From an uncultured Paracoccaceae bacterium (GTDB taxonomy: Bacteria > Pseudomonadota > Alphaproteobacteria > Rhodobacterales > Rhodobacteraceae), in contig CAKZRP010000064.1 of assembly GCA_937146765.1 (NCBI GenBank), positions 1 through 64,000 of the forward strand: a stretch of 64,000 nucleotides of DNA, given 5' to 3'. The translations under genes and the position numbers were made by a program. Below the pieces are notes generated by a model. That model was given only the letters and a program-made list of their open reading frames with translations. It did not search any database and was not told where the DNA came from. Below, in pieces: positions 9,887 through 18,836 of the stretch (within the stretch, counting starts at the first letter, position 1; each line of letters starts with the position of its first letter).

Positions 9887-11155
9887 ATGACTATTTCCTC
9901 TTCGCTGAATGCCGGCGTCGCCGGACTTGCCGCGAACTCCAGCCGACTGGCCGCGATTTCCGACAACATCGCGAATGCCTCCACCGCGGGCTACAAGCGG
10001 GTCGTAACCTCCTTTGAATCGATGGTCATTTCCCAGTCCGGCGGCTCCTATGCCGCAGGTGGCGTCTCGGTCAGCAACACCCGGATGATCGACCAGCGCA
10101 GCTCGCTGATTTCGACCAGCAGTGCCACTGACCTGGCCGTGGACGGCCGCGGCTTCATTCCCGTGGCGAGCCTGTCCGAAGTGAAGGCTGGCGAAGAGCC
10201 GACCATGCTGCTGACCACCTCGGGCTCTTTCAAGACCAATGAGGAAGGCTATCTGACCACCTCCTCGGGCCTCGTGCTGCTCGGTTGGGAAGCCAATGCG
10301 GACGAAACCTTCCCGACCGTGGCCCGCGACACCGATGATCCGCTGGTCCCGATCAAGTTCGACACCGCGCAGCTGAGCGCCGCGCCCACCACCTATGTGA
10401 GCCTCGGCGTCAACCTGCCGGCGGAGAGCGCGGTCACCGGGGCGGCGGGCGATACCGAAGAGAATACCATCCAGTATTTCGACAACCTCGGCGGCCAGCA
10501 GGATCTCGACATCACCTATACGCCGACCGGTCTTGCCGACAACGAATGGACCATGGAGATCACCGATGGCGCCACCGGCACCGTTGTGGGCCTCTATACG
10601 CTGACCTTCGACGACTCCCAGACCGGCAAGGGCACCCTGTCCTCTGTCGTCACCACCACCGGCGGTGCCTATGATGCCACCTCCGGGTCGATCATCGTGA
10701 GCGCCGACAGCGGCCCGATCGAGATCGAAATCGGGGTGATGACCCAGCTCTCCAGCGCCTTCTCTGCCGCCACCATCGAGAAGGATGGCTATGAGGCTGC
10801 GAGCTTCTCCGGCGTGAAGGTGGATGAGGGCGGATATGTCCATGCGCTTTATGAAAACGGCAGCAGCCGGATCGTCTATCAGATCCCGCTGGCAGACATG
10901 CCGAACCCGAATGGCATGACCTCGCTGGACAGCCAGACCTTCATGCCCTCTTCCACCAGCGGCGCCTTCTACCTCTGGGATGCGGGCACCGGTCCGACCG
11001 GCAATGTGGCCAGCAACAGCCTGGAAGAATCCACCACTGATGTGGCGACAGAGCTGACCGCGATGATCCAGACCCAGCGTGCCTATTCCAGCAACGCCAA
11101 GGTGATCCAGACCGTGGACGAGATGCTGCAGGAAACCACCAACATCAAGCGCTGA
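9887..11155 (+). CDS. flgE: Flagellar hook protein FlgE
   Basis: 422 residues. The N-terminal rod/hook signature is present (SLNAGVAGLAANSSRLAAISDNIANAST split over residues 4-31), with the family C-terminal helix (IQTQRAYSSNAKVIQTVDEMLQ) that packs in the hook core. The central part is Ser/Thr/Gly-rich and variable. It builds the universal joint between rod and filament and is exported by the flagellar type III system without a cleaved signal peptide. The start follows AGAAAGGCG. It has its own upstream regulatory region and heads flgE-flgK-flgL-flgI. Confidence 0.95.
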   Translation: MTISSSLNAGVAGLAANSSRLAAISDNIANASTAGYKRVVTSFESMVISQSGGSYAAGGVSVSNTRMIDQRSSLISTSSATDLAVDGRGFIPVASLSEVKAGEEPTMLLTTSGSFKTNEEGYLTTSSGLVLLGWEANADETFPTVARDTDDPLVPIKFDTAQLSAAPTTYVSLGVNLPAESAVTGAAGDTEENTIQYFDNLGGQQDLDITYTPTGLADNEWTMEITDGATGTVVGLYTLTFDDSQTGKGTLSSVVTTTGGAYDATSGSIIVSADSGPIEIEIGVMTQLSSAFSAATIEKDGYEAASFSGVKVDEGGYVHALYENGSSRIVYQIPLADMPNPNGMTSLDSQTFMPSSTSGAFYLWDAGTGPTGNVASNSLEESTTDVATELTAMIQTQRAYSSNAKVIQTVDEMLQETTNIKR

Positions 11156-11169
11156 TAAAATCAGCGCTT
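11147..11169 (+). other. Intercistronic hairpin at the flgE stop
   Basis: AAGCGCTGAT (11147-11156) and ATCAGCGCTT (11160-11169) are perfect 10-bp arms around a 3-nt loop; the flgE stop codon lies within the left arm. Only a short T/C stretch follows. It probably acts as a partial terminator or 3'-end stabiliser that sets hook protein expression above the hook-associated proteins. Confidence 0.6.
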
Positions 11170-11206
11170 TCCACCCCTGAAACGCAGTCACAGAAGGTGA
11201 TACGGG

Positions 11207-12655
11207 ATGTCTCTCACGACCGCCCTGAACAGTGCGATGTCTGGAATCACGGCGGCCGGCAGGTCGACCTCCGTAGTTTCCGACAACCTCGCCAACGCCC
11301 TTTCCGAGGGCTACTACAGCCGTTCGCTCGGTCTCACCTCCGCCGGCGGGACCGGCGGGGTGCGGATCGGCTCCGTCATCCGCAATGTGGATCCGGCCCT
11401 TCAAAAGAGCGTCCGCTCTGCCGAGGCCAATTATGCCGCCACCACGGTGACTTCTGATTTCTACGCGCGGATGTCCGAGCTGGTGGGAACCGTCAACGAC
11501 GGTTATTCGATTGCCCAGCGGTTCACCGATCTTGAATCGGCGCTGATCGAAGCCACTTCGCTGCCGGATTCCGATGCCCGCCTCAATGATCTCTCGATGC
11601 AGGCGGAAGAGCTTGCGATGTCGATCACCGAAACCGCGGAAGGCTTGTCGACCCTGCGCAACAAGGCCGAGGACAGCATTGCCTCGCTGGTGACCGGGCT
11701 TGAGCGTGACCTGACCTCGCTCAACGATATCAACAAGAAGATCCTTGCCGCCGAGATCCAGGGCATGGAGACATCCGGCCTGGAAGATCAGCGCGACAAT
11801 CTGATCGATTCGATCAACAAGGTGATCCCGGTCCAGATTTACACCCGCGACAACAATCAGGTCGCGCTTTATACCAATTCGGGCATCAAGCTGCTGGATG
11901 GCGGCTCGGTTGCGGAATTCACCTTCAATGAAACCGCGACGGTCACCCCCTATATGACCCTCGACAATGGTCAGCTGTCCGGTCTGGAGATCGATGGAAA
12001 GTCGATCGACACCTCGATCAACGGCAAGATCGGCGGCGGCAGCCTGGCCGCGCAGTTCTACGTGCGCGACGTTGCCACGGTGGCGGCCCAGGAAGATCTC
12101 GACACCATGGCCGGAGATCTCATCCTGCGGTTCCAGGATCCTTCGGTGGACCCGACCCTGGGCGCCACCGATGTGGGGATCTTCACTGACAATGGGGCGT
12201 TTTACGACAGCGCCAATCTGACCGGCATTGCCAACCGGATCCAGATCAACAGCACCATCGCGATGAGCGGCGATGCCGAGACCTGGCGCCTGCGCGATGG
12301 GCTGAATGCCGCAACCCAGGGCAACAAGGGTGATACCACCCTGCTCAACAACTATGGCGAAGCGCTGGAGGCCTCGAATGCGATCTCCTCGCCGGGCCTC
12401 GGCACTGGCAGCTACACCGCCTATTCGATCGCCGCGAACATGATGACCAGTTTCACCCAGCAATCCACTTGGGCGGAGCAGGAACTCTCCTATTCTTCGG
12501 CGATCTTCACCGACATTCAGGCCCGCGAGCTGGAACAGGGGGTCGACACCGATTCCGAACTCCAGACCCTGATGATGATTGAAACCGTCTATGCGGCGAA
12601 TGCCAGGATGATCCAGGCAATCGACGAGATGATGCAGGAACTGATGAGGCTCTAA
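11207..12655 (+). CDS. flgK: Flagellar hook-associated protein FlgK (HAP1)
   Basis: 482 residues. The N-terminal helix is shared by axial flagellar proteins (SLTTALNSAMSGITAAG, VVSDNLANALSEGYY), and the C-terminal helix has METVYAANARMIQAIDEMM. It forms the first hook-filament junction layer with FlgL. It is 51 bp downstream of flgE and 3 bp before flgL, so flgK-flgL are tightly coupled. The length is somewhat short for the family but normal for roseobacters. Confidence 0.93.
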   Translation: MSLTTALNSAMSGITAAGRSTSVVSDNLANALSEGYYSRSLGLTSAGGTGGVRIGSVIRNVDPALQKSVRSAEANYAATTVTSDFYARMSELVGTVNDGYSIAQRFTDLESALIEATSLPDSDARLNDLSMQAEELAMSITETAEGLSTLRNKAEDSIASLVTGLERDLTSLNDINKKILAAEIQGMETSGLEDQRDNLIDSINKVIPVQIYTRDNNQVALYTNSGIKLLDGGSVAEFTFNETATVTPYMTLDNGQLSGLEIDGKSIDTSINGKIGGGSLAAQFYVRDVATVAAQEDLDTMAGDLILRFQDPSVDPTLGATDVGIFTDNGAFYDSANLTGIANRIQINSTIAMSGDAETWRLRDGLNAATQGNKGDTTLLNNYGEALEASNAISSPGLGTGSYTAYSIAANMMTSFTQQSTWAEQELSYSSAIFTDIQARELEQGVDTDSELQTLMMIETVYAANARMIQAIDEMMQELMRL

Positions 12656-12658
12656 GCT

Positions 12659-13666
12659 ATGAATGTGACGTCTTTTGGTGACATGGCGCAGTACCTGTTG
12701 CTGCGCAATCGCTCGGTGGAACTGAACAAGACCCTCGATACGCTCACCCAGGAAATGAGCACCGGCATCGCCTCCAACCTGCCCGACCGTCTGGGCGGCG
12801 ACCTGGGATTCGTGGCGGATCTGGAACGCTCGATCGCCCGTATGGACAGCTATCAGGTGGCCGCGCAGGAGGCTGCGCTCTTTTCCGCCACGGCCCAGAG
12901 CTATGTCGAGCGCATCAATGACAATGCGCTCAACCTCGGTGCCGATATCCTGTCGCTGACCAGCACTGCCAACGCGACAACGGCACAGGAACTGTCCACG
13001 CAGTCGATGACCTTTCTGCGCGAGACGATTTCCAACCTCAACGGTCAGCTCTCCGGGCGCAGCCTCTTTGCCGGCACCGATACCGGCTCCACCCCGCTGG
13101 AGAGCGCGGACACCCTGATGGCCGCCCTGGTCGCAGAGGTGGGTGCGCTTACCGATGTGGATGACATCGCCGCGGCGGTGCAGAACTGGTTCGATGACCC
13201 GGCCGGGTTTGATGCCATCATGTACAACGGCGCCACCAGCAGCATGAGCGCGGTACGGATCGGTGCCAATGAAGAGGTGAACTTTGCCCTTCGAGCGGAT
13301 GACGACCGCTTCAAGCAGGCGATGATGAGCTTTGCCCTGGGTGCGCTCGCCAGCCCGGACTACCTTGGTCACCTGTCCTCGGTTGAGGCGGTGGACCTGA
13401 TTGAGCGGGCCGGCACCGAGCTGATGACCGCCCAGACACAGCTCACGGACATCCAGTCCGATCTCGGCTTTGTCGAGGCCCGGATCGAGGAGACTCGCAC
13501 CCGCAACACCGCGGCGCTGACCACGATGAGCACGACGCTGAACGATCTGATCCTCGCGGATCCGGCTGAAACCGCCAGCCGCATCGAAGAGGTGCAGTTC
13601 CAGCTCGAAGCGCTCTACTCGATCACCGTGCGCTCCTCGCAACTCAACCTGCTGAATTACATGTAA
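12659..13666 (+). CDS. flgL: Flagellar hook-associated protein FlgL (HAP3)
   Basis: 335 residues with a flagellin-like N-terminus (SFGDMAQYLLLRNRSVELNK and EMSTGI) and the C-terminal flagellin-like helix (YSITVRSSQLNLLNYM). It makes the second hook-filament junction layer. Its stop TAA shares one base with the flgI ATG at 13666, so translation is coupled. Confidence 0.93.
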   Translation: MNVTSFGDMAQYLLLRNRSVELNKTLDTLTQEMSTGIASNLPDRLGGDLGFVADLERSIARMDSYQVAAQEAALFSATAQSYVERINDNALNLGADILSLTSTANATTAQELSTQSMTFLRETISNLNGQLSGRSLFAGTDTGSTPLESADTLMAALVAEVGALTDVDDIAAAVQNWFDDPAGFDAIMYNGATSSMSAVRIGANEEVNFALRADDDRFKQAMMSFALGALASPDYLGHLSSVEAVDLIERAGTELMTAQTQLTDIQSDLGFVEARIEETRTRNTAALTTMSTTLNDLILADPAETASRIEEVQFQLEALYSITVRSSQLNLLNYM

Positions 13667-14766
13667 TGCGTAAGTATCTCTATATCCTGATGAGCTGCCT
13701 GCTCATGCCGACGCTGGTGCAGGCCAATGCAATCCGCATCAAGGATCTCGTCGAATTCGACGGGGTCCGCGGCAACGATCTTGTGGGCTACGGCTTGGTG
13801 GTCGGCTTGAACGGGACGGGAGACGGTCTGCGCAACTCGCCTTTCACCGAAGAGATCATGACCAATATCCTGGAGCGGCTGGGCGTCAACGTCAGTGGCG
13901 AACAGTTTCGTCCCAAGAACGTGGCGGCGGTCTTTGTGACCGCGACCCTGCCGCCCTTTGCCCGCGTCGGCGGCACCATTGACGCCTCGGTCTCCGCGAT
14001 CGGCGATTCCAGCAGCCTTCTGGGCGGAACGTTGATCATGACGCCGCTCAATGCGGCCGACGGACAGATCTATGCGGTGGCCCAGGGCACCATCCTCGGC
14101 GGTGGGGCTGTGGCCCAGGGTGAGGCTGCCACTGTGACCGAAGGTGTGCCGACCTCCGGCGTGATCCCCTCGGGGGCGCGGGTGGAGCGGGAGATCGACT
14201 TCGATCTCTCCTCGCTCAACTCCATGCGCCTGGCCCTGCGCGAGCCTGACTTTACCACCGCGGGTCGCATCGAACAGGCGATCAACTCCGAGTTCGGGCG
14301 CAATGTCGCGGTCATGCGGGACTCCGGCACCGTCGAGGTGAATATTCAGAGCACCAATGCACGGTCGACCGCCCATGCGGTGGGCCGCATCGAGAATGTT
14401 CTGGTGGAGCCCCAGCGCAAGGCTCGGGTGGTGGTCGATCAGGCCTCCGGCACCATTGTCATGGGCAGCGACGTGCGGATCTCGCGGGTGGCAGTGTCCC
14501 AGGGCAACCTGACCCTGCGGGTCGAAGAGGCACCGCTGGTGTCGCAACCCAACCCCTTTGCCGAGGGCGAGACCGTGGTGGTGCCCCGGACCACCGCCGC
14601 GATCGAGGAGAATGGCATCAAGCTGGCGGAAGTGCCCGAGACGACCTCACTGTCGGATGTCGTGGCCGGTCTCAACGCGCTGGGCGTCGCACCGCGGGAC
14701 ATGATCGACATTCTGAAGACCCTCAAGGCTGCAGGGGCGCTGCATGCGGAGTTCGTCGTGCGTTGA
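13666..14766 (+). CDS. flgI: Flagellar P-ring protein FlgI
   Basis: 366 residues with a Sec signal peptide (KYLYILMSCLLMPTLVQANA). The mature protein has the conserved opening IRIKDLVEFDGVRGNDLVGYG and GLNGTGD. FlgI assembles in the peptidoglycan layer as the P-ring bushing of the rod and needs FlgA in the periplasm. It is the last gene of this flagellar block; a strong terminator follows 29 bp downstream. Confidence 0.96.
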   Translation: MRKYLYILMSCLLMPTLVQANAIRIKDLVEFDGVRGNDLVGYGLVVGLNGTGDGLRNSPFTEEIMTNILERLGVNVSGEQFRPKNVAAVFVTATLPPFARVGGTIDASVSAIGDSSSLLGGTLIMTPLNAADGQIYAVAQGTILGGGAVAQGEAATVTEGVPTSGVIPSGARVEREIDFDLSSLNSMRLALREPDFTTAGRIEQAINSEFGRNVAVMRDSGTVEVNIQSTNARSTAHAVGRIENVLVEPQRKARVVVDQASGTIVMGSDVRISRVAVSQGNLTLRVEEAPLVSQPNPFAEGETVVVPRTTAAIEENGIKLAEVPETTSLSDVVAGLNALGVAPRDMIDILKTLKAAGALHAEFVVR

Positions 14767-14794
14767 CCCGCATCTGACCAGCCCCCTTCCTGAG

Positions 14795-14832
14795 GAACAC
14801 CCCGGGTTTCGGCCCGGGGTGTTCTGCTTTTT
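14795..14832 (+). terminator. Rho-independent terminator after flgI
   Basis: GAACACCCCGGG (14795-14806) and CCCGGGGTGTTC (14813-14824) are perfect 12-bp arms around loop TTTCGG, followed by TGC and five T residues (14828-14832). Confidence 0.93.
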
Positions 14833-15111
14833 GGAGGTCGACAGGGGCCGGACCGTCGTGGTGCCGCCTGGGTGGTTTGCGCTGCGGGGATCCCTGGTGG
14901 ACTTCGGCTCGGACCTGCCATCTAAATTTTGTTTCAATAACTCGCGAGAAACCGGTGTGGCTGATAGGGTCCAGGCGGAAGAGTGGTCAGGGGACAACCC
15001 ACTGACTCCACTTGAATTTCTCCACAGCTTCCAGGTCTTGCCCGACAGGTGATGCGGTGGGGAGCTGGACGATCCCATGATTCCTTAACCTTTTGGGCGG
15101 AGGAGGGAAGC
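14833..15111 (+). other. Non-coding stretch between flgI terminator and the next operon
   Basis: With the terminator, the gap from 14767 to 15111 is 345 bp. I see no credible gene in it. It holds an imperfect inverted repeat (GTCAG near 14985 with CTGAC near 15002). A lone TTAACC CtrA-like half-site lies near 15085, just ahead of the ribosome-binding site of the next gene. The promoter of the following two genes must lie here, but no strong -35/-10 pair stands out. Confidence 0.4.
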
Positions 15112-16038
15112 ATGGGTATCAAAGCGCGAGCCCTGATCGCCGCGGTTTTCCTCGTCGGCGCCTTGGGGACAGGACTATACGTTCACAAAAAGGCGGGCAT
15201 GCAGCGTGATGCTGGGCAGGCATCCGAGAGGGAGTCCGGCTTTTCTGTCGCCGACATGGGCAGTACCGGGGCAGGGCCTGACAGGCTGGTTCTGGACGAC
15301 ATGGCATTCACCACCGGCGATCCTGCCGCAGGGGAGGCGCAAGGCGATCTCGGGCGCGATCCCCTGCCCGATCCCTCCTGTGCGGGCGAAGTGACGCTGG
15401 TTGCGCTGCCCGGAGCGCTCCTCGATGTGTCGATAAAGGCGCCCTGTCATGCGGGCGAGCGGATCACCCTGCATCATGGCGGGATGATAGTGACCGAAAC
15501 GCTCGACGCGCTTGGGTTTTTCTCCGGTCCCTTGCCAGCGCTTGCGGATCCCGCGGTGGTGATCGTGGATTTCGCCGCCGGTCAGGACCTGATGACCTTT
15601 GCGGAGGTGCGTGGCCTCGACACCGTCGACCGGGTCCTCTTGCAATGGCAGGGGGAGGCGGGTCTGGAGCTACATGCCCTCGAGTTTGGCGCCGCCTATG
15701 GCGCGCTGGGTCATGTCTGGACCGGCATGAGCCCCGGCCAGGGAGCAGGCGAAGTGCTGGCGCTCGGAGATGTGGCGCAACCGGAACCGATGTTGGCGCA
15801 GGTCTATTCGATCCCCCATGACGTGGTGCGCGCGGCGGCTGGGCCGGTCGAGATCAGCGTCGAAGCGGAGATCCTGCCGTCCAATTGCGCGCGCACGGTG
15901 GCAGCGGAACTGCTGGAGCGCCGAGCGGGGCGTCTCGTCAGCCGGACCGTCACGCTGGAGATGCCGGACTGTTCTGCAGTGGGGGATTTTCTTGTGTTGA
16001 ATAATCTGGTGGAAAGCCTGAAAATCGCCGTCAACTGA
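15112..16038 (+). CDS. Exported/anchored hypothetical protein (roseobacter 'translocase'-type)
   Basis: 308 residues from ATG 15112, preceded by AGGAGGG. There is one N-terminal hydrophobic helix (ALIAAVFLVGALGTGLYVH), then a Gly/Asp-rich linker. The periplasmic part has four cysteines, at PSC, APCH, SNC and MPDC, so two disulfides are possible. No catalytic motif is recognisable. Similar proteins in Rhodobacteraceae are sometimes labelled translocase, a name I cannot support from sequence. It is 22 bp ahead of the PBP-OmpA gene and probably in one operon with it, which points to a cell-envelope role. Confidence 0.65.
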   Translation: MGIKARALIAAVFLVGALGTGLYVHKKAGMQRDAGQASERESGFSVADMGSTGAGPDRLVLDDMAFTTGDPAAGEAQGDLGRDPLPDPSCAGEVTLVALPGALLDVSIKAPCHAGERITLHHGGMIVTETLDALGFFSGPLPALADPAVVIVDFAAGQDLMTFAEVRGLDTVDRVLLQWQGEAGLELHALEFGAAYGALGHVWTGMSPGQGAGEVLALGDVAQPEPMLAQVYSIPHDVVRAAAGPVEISVEAEILPSNCARTVAAELLERRAGRLVSRTVTLEMPDCSAVGDFLVLNNLVESLKIAVN

Positions 16039-16060
16039 CGGGACGACACCGGGATTTCTC

Positions 16061-17614
16061 ATGAGCTATTTTCGTGCGGCGATTTGCGCCGCACTCTGTT
16101 TTTTGGGCGACGCATCCCGTGGCTTCGGGCAGGACGTCACCCTGTCTTCGCCAGATGGCGCGATTGAAGTTTCGGGCAACCTGTTGGGATTCGATGGAGA
16201 ATTCTACCGGGTCGAGACCCAGTTTGGCGAGCTGACCGTGGATGGATCGGGGGTGCGTTGCGAGGGACCCGGGTGTCCAAGCCTGTCCGACTTTGTGGCG
16301 GAGGTCATCTTTTCCGGCTCTTCCTCCATGGCCGAGGTGCTGCTGCCGGCGCTGATCGAGGGCTTTGCGCTGCGCAACGGCTACCAGACCGCGCGCGAAC
16401 AATTTGGCAGCGACCAGTTTGAATACACGCTGTCGCGCGAGGGTCAGCTGGCCGCGCGTTTTGTCTTTCTCGTCAGCAATACCGATGAGGGATTTGCCGA
16501 TCTTCTTGCGGATCAGGCGGATGTGGTCATGGCGCTGCGGGAAATACGCGAGGCGGAGCATATTCTGGCCGAAGAGGCCGGGATGGGCGATTTGAGCCAC
16601 GCGCAGCGGGGGCGGGTTCTGGCGTTGGACGCCATGGTGCCGATTGTCGCGCCTTCGAACCCGGTGCAGCGAATTTCGCTCACGGATCTGGCGCGGACCT
16701 ATGCCGGCGAGATCACCAATTGGTCGGCACTGGGCGGGCCTGATGCGCCGATCGTGCTGCATCTGCCCGTGGCGGGATCCGGTCTGGCCCAGGCGCTTGA
16801 GGACAAGCTCCTGCAGCCGGCCCAGCTTGGTCTGGCCGAGGGCATTCGCCGCCATGACCGGGGCAGTATGCTGGTACGGAGTGTTGCCACCGATCCCTTC
16901 GCCCTCGGGATTGCCAGTTTTGCCGAGATCGGCACGACGCGTATGTTGACCCTCACCGGACCCTGCGGTTTCTCGCTCAGCGCCGGGCGGCGCAGCATCA
17001 AGACCGAGGACTATCCTCTGACTGCGCCAATGTTCCTCTACTTGCCTGCGCATCGTTTGCCGCGGGTGGCGCGGGACTTCCTGACCTATGTGCGCGGGCC
17101 AGCCGCGCAGATCGTGATTCGGCGCGCGGGGTTTGTCGATCAGGCTCCGGAACGTGTGCCGCTGGCGATTCAGGGCGAGCGGCTGACCAATGCGATCAAG
17201 GCCGCAGGACCGGACATCGGGCTGGAAGAATTGCAGCGGATGGTGGCCACTTTCGACGGCATGCAACGCCTGACCATGTCGTTCCGCTTCGAGGCGGGAT
17301 CCTCCCGCCCAGATGCGCAGTCCCGCAACAATATCGACCTTCTCGCCCGCGAGATCGAGGCTGGGGTCTATGATGGGGCGCGTCTGGTCTTTGTCGGGTT
17401 CTCCGATGGGGAAGGCCCGGCGGAGGGCAATCGCGAGATTGCGCTGAAACGGGCGGAAACCGTGCGACAAGCGGTGGAGCAGGCGGCTGAGACCGCCAAT
17501 CTGGAACGGATTGACCTGGAGACCGAGGCCTTTGGCGAAGCGCTGCCGATTGCCTGCGATGACAGCGAATGGGGCCGTCAGGCCAATCGTCGAGTCGAAG
17601 TCTGGGTGCGGTAA
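16061..17614 (+). CDS. PstS-like periplasmic binding domain fused to OmpA domain
   Basis: 517 residues. A signal peptide (to about residue 23) is followed by a small beta-rich segment with a Cys pair (CEGPGC) and then a phosphate-binding-protein-like domain at about 80-340. The binding domain shows FSGSSSMAEVLLPALIEGFA and VPIVAPSNPVQRISLTDLARTY in the usual PstS order. From about 400 on there is an OmpA peptidoglycan-binding domain (SFRFEAGSSRPDAQSRNNID, then RQANRRVEVWV). The domain order suggests a ligand-binding protein anchored to the cell wall; phosphate is the family ligand but not proven here. No pst permease genes are adjacent, so it is not an obvious transporter subunit. The two-gene operon is closed by a convergent neighbour. 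Confidence 0.82.
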   Translation: MSYFRAAICAALCFLGDASRGFGQDVTLSSPDGAIEVSGNLLGFDGEFYRVETQFGELTVDGSGVRCEGPGCPSLSDFVAEVIFSGSSSMAEVLLPALIEGFALRNGYQTAREQFGSDQFEYTLSREGQLAARFVFLVSNTDEGFADLLADQADVVMALREIREAEHILAEEAGMGDLSHAQRGRVLALDAMVPIVAPSNPVQRISLTDLARTYAGEITNWSALGGPDAPIVLHLPVAGSGLAQALEDKLLQPAQLGLAEGIRRHDRGSMLVRSVATDPFALGIASFAEIGTTRMLTLTGPCGFSLSAGRRSIKTEDYPLTAPMFLYLPAHRLPRVARDFLTYVRGPAAQIVIRRAGFVDQAPERVPLAIQGERLTNAIKAAGPDIGLEELQRMVATFDGMQRLTMSFRFEAGSSRPDAQSRNNIDLLAREIEAGVYDGARLVFVGFSDGEGPAEGNREIALKRAETVRQAVEQAAETANLERIDLETEAFGEALPIACDDSEWGRQANRRVEVWVR

Positions 17615-17722
17615 GGTGCGATCGGCGCCCTCTGACGGCCAGCGAGGTTTCGTGACGGTCAAAGGGCGGTTGCGGGATAGAAGGGATCGCCCCGGCTCGC
17701 TCTGCCGAGGCGATGCAAGGGG

Positions 17723-18781
17723 TCAGCGCAGACGCGCTTCGGTCTTGGTGTCGAAGAAGAACACGTCGCCATCGACAAAATCGAGACTGACGGCCGAGCC
17801 TTCCTCAAGCGCATCCTGACCGCGGGTTTCCACGATGATCTTGGAGCCATCGGCGCAGATCAGGTGATCATAGGCCACCGCACCTAGACGTTCGCGCAGG
17901 TCCAGCGTCACCGGGCCTCCGGCGGTGATCGTGATGCATTGCGGACGCAGGCCGACGATGACCTTTTCGCCTTCGCCCGGCAGGGCGACGGAGGTGCTGA
18001 TCGCCCGCCCGCCAAAGGCCGCGACCGAAACCTTGCCTTCCTGCACGACACCTTCGACAAAGTTCATGCTGGGCGAGCCGATGAAGCCTGCGACAAAGCG
18101 GTTTTCGGGGTCATTGTAGAGGTCCATCGGCTTGCCGACCTGTTCCACCCGACCGGCGCGCAGCACCACGATCTTGTCGGCCAGCGTCATCGCCTCGACC
18201 TGATCGTGGGTGACGTAGATCATCGTCGCACCGATTTCCTTGTGCAGGCGGGCGATCTCCACCCGCATGTCGACGCGCAGTTCCGCGTCGAGGTTGGAGA
18301 GCGGTTCGTCGAACAAAAACACCTCCGGCCCGCGCACGATGGCGCGGCCAATGGCAACCCGCTGACGCTGACCGCCAGAGAGGGCCTTGGGCTTGCGCTT
18401 CAGGTATTGGTCGAGCTTCAGGATGCGGGAGGCCTCGGCCACCTTGGCCTTGATCTCCTCCTTGGGGTGGCCGGTCATCTTGAGACCAAAGCCCATGTTC
18501 TCCTCCACCGTCATATGCGGGTAGAGCGCATAAGACTGGAACACCATGGCGACGCCACGCTCGGCAGCGTCCATATGGGTGACATCGCGGCTGCCGATGT
18601 GGATCTTGCCGGCGGTGGTTTCTTCCAATCCCGCGACCATCCGCAACAGGGTGGATTTTCCGCATCCCGAGGGGCCGACGAAGACGCAGAACTCGCCATC
18701 CTCGATCTCAAGATTCACATCAAAGATGGTCTGTACTTCGCCGTACTTCTTAACTGCATTGGTCAGCGTGACGCCGGTCAT
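17723..18781 (-). CDS. ABC sugar importer ATPase (UgpC/MsmK/MalK type)
   Basis: 352 residues. Walker A is GPSGCGKST, the ABC signature LSGGQRQRVAIGRA, Walker B VFLFDEPLSNLD and the switch His is in YVTHDQ. A C-terminal TOBE/OB regulatory domain follows (VIVGLRPQCITI). It energises a carbohydrate importer of the CUT1 type. No other ATPase is encoded with the facing binding protein and permeases (19.8-22.9 kb), so this is their likely partner. It lies 55 bp downstream of iclR in the same direction and is probably cotranscribed with it, across the divergent promoter from the rest of the transporter. Confidence 0.93.
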   Translation of the reverse strand: MTGVTLTNAVKKYGEVQTIFDVNLEIEDGEFCVFVGPSGCGKSTLLRMVAGLEETTAGKIHIGSRDVTHMDAAERGVAMVFQSYALYPHMTVEENMGFGLKMTGHPKEEIKAKVAEASRILKLDQYLKRKPKALSGGQRQRVAIGRAIVRGPEVFLFDEPLSNLDAELRVDMRVEIARLHKEIGATMIYVTHDQVEAMTLADKIVVLRAGRVEQVGKPMDLYNDPENRFVAGFIGSPSMNFVEGVVQEGKVSVAAFGGRAISTSVALPGEGEKVIVGLRPQCITITAGGPVTLDLRERLGAVAYDHLICADGSKIIVETRGQDALEEGSAVSLDFVDGDVFFFDTKTEARLR

Positions 18782-18836
18782 GGGTCTTGTCCTTTCTGCT
18801 AGCGCGGGCGCATTGCGGCCCGACGCCGCTCCTCCT

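Noticed and set aside
9884..13642. A 1252-codon open frame on the minus strand
   Set aside because: It is antisense to flgE-flgK-flgL, has no recognisable domain and reflects GC-rich codon bias of the real genes.
14744..15052. Small frame in the gap after flgI
   Set aside because: It starts inside flgI and crosses the terminator stem, with no ribosome-binding site and no protein-like composition.
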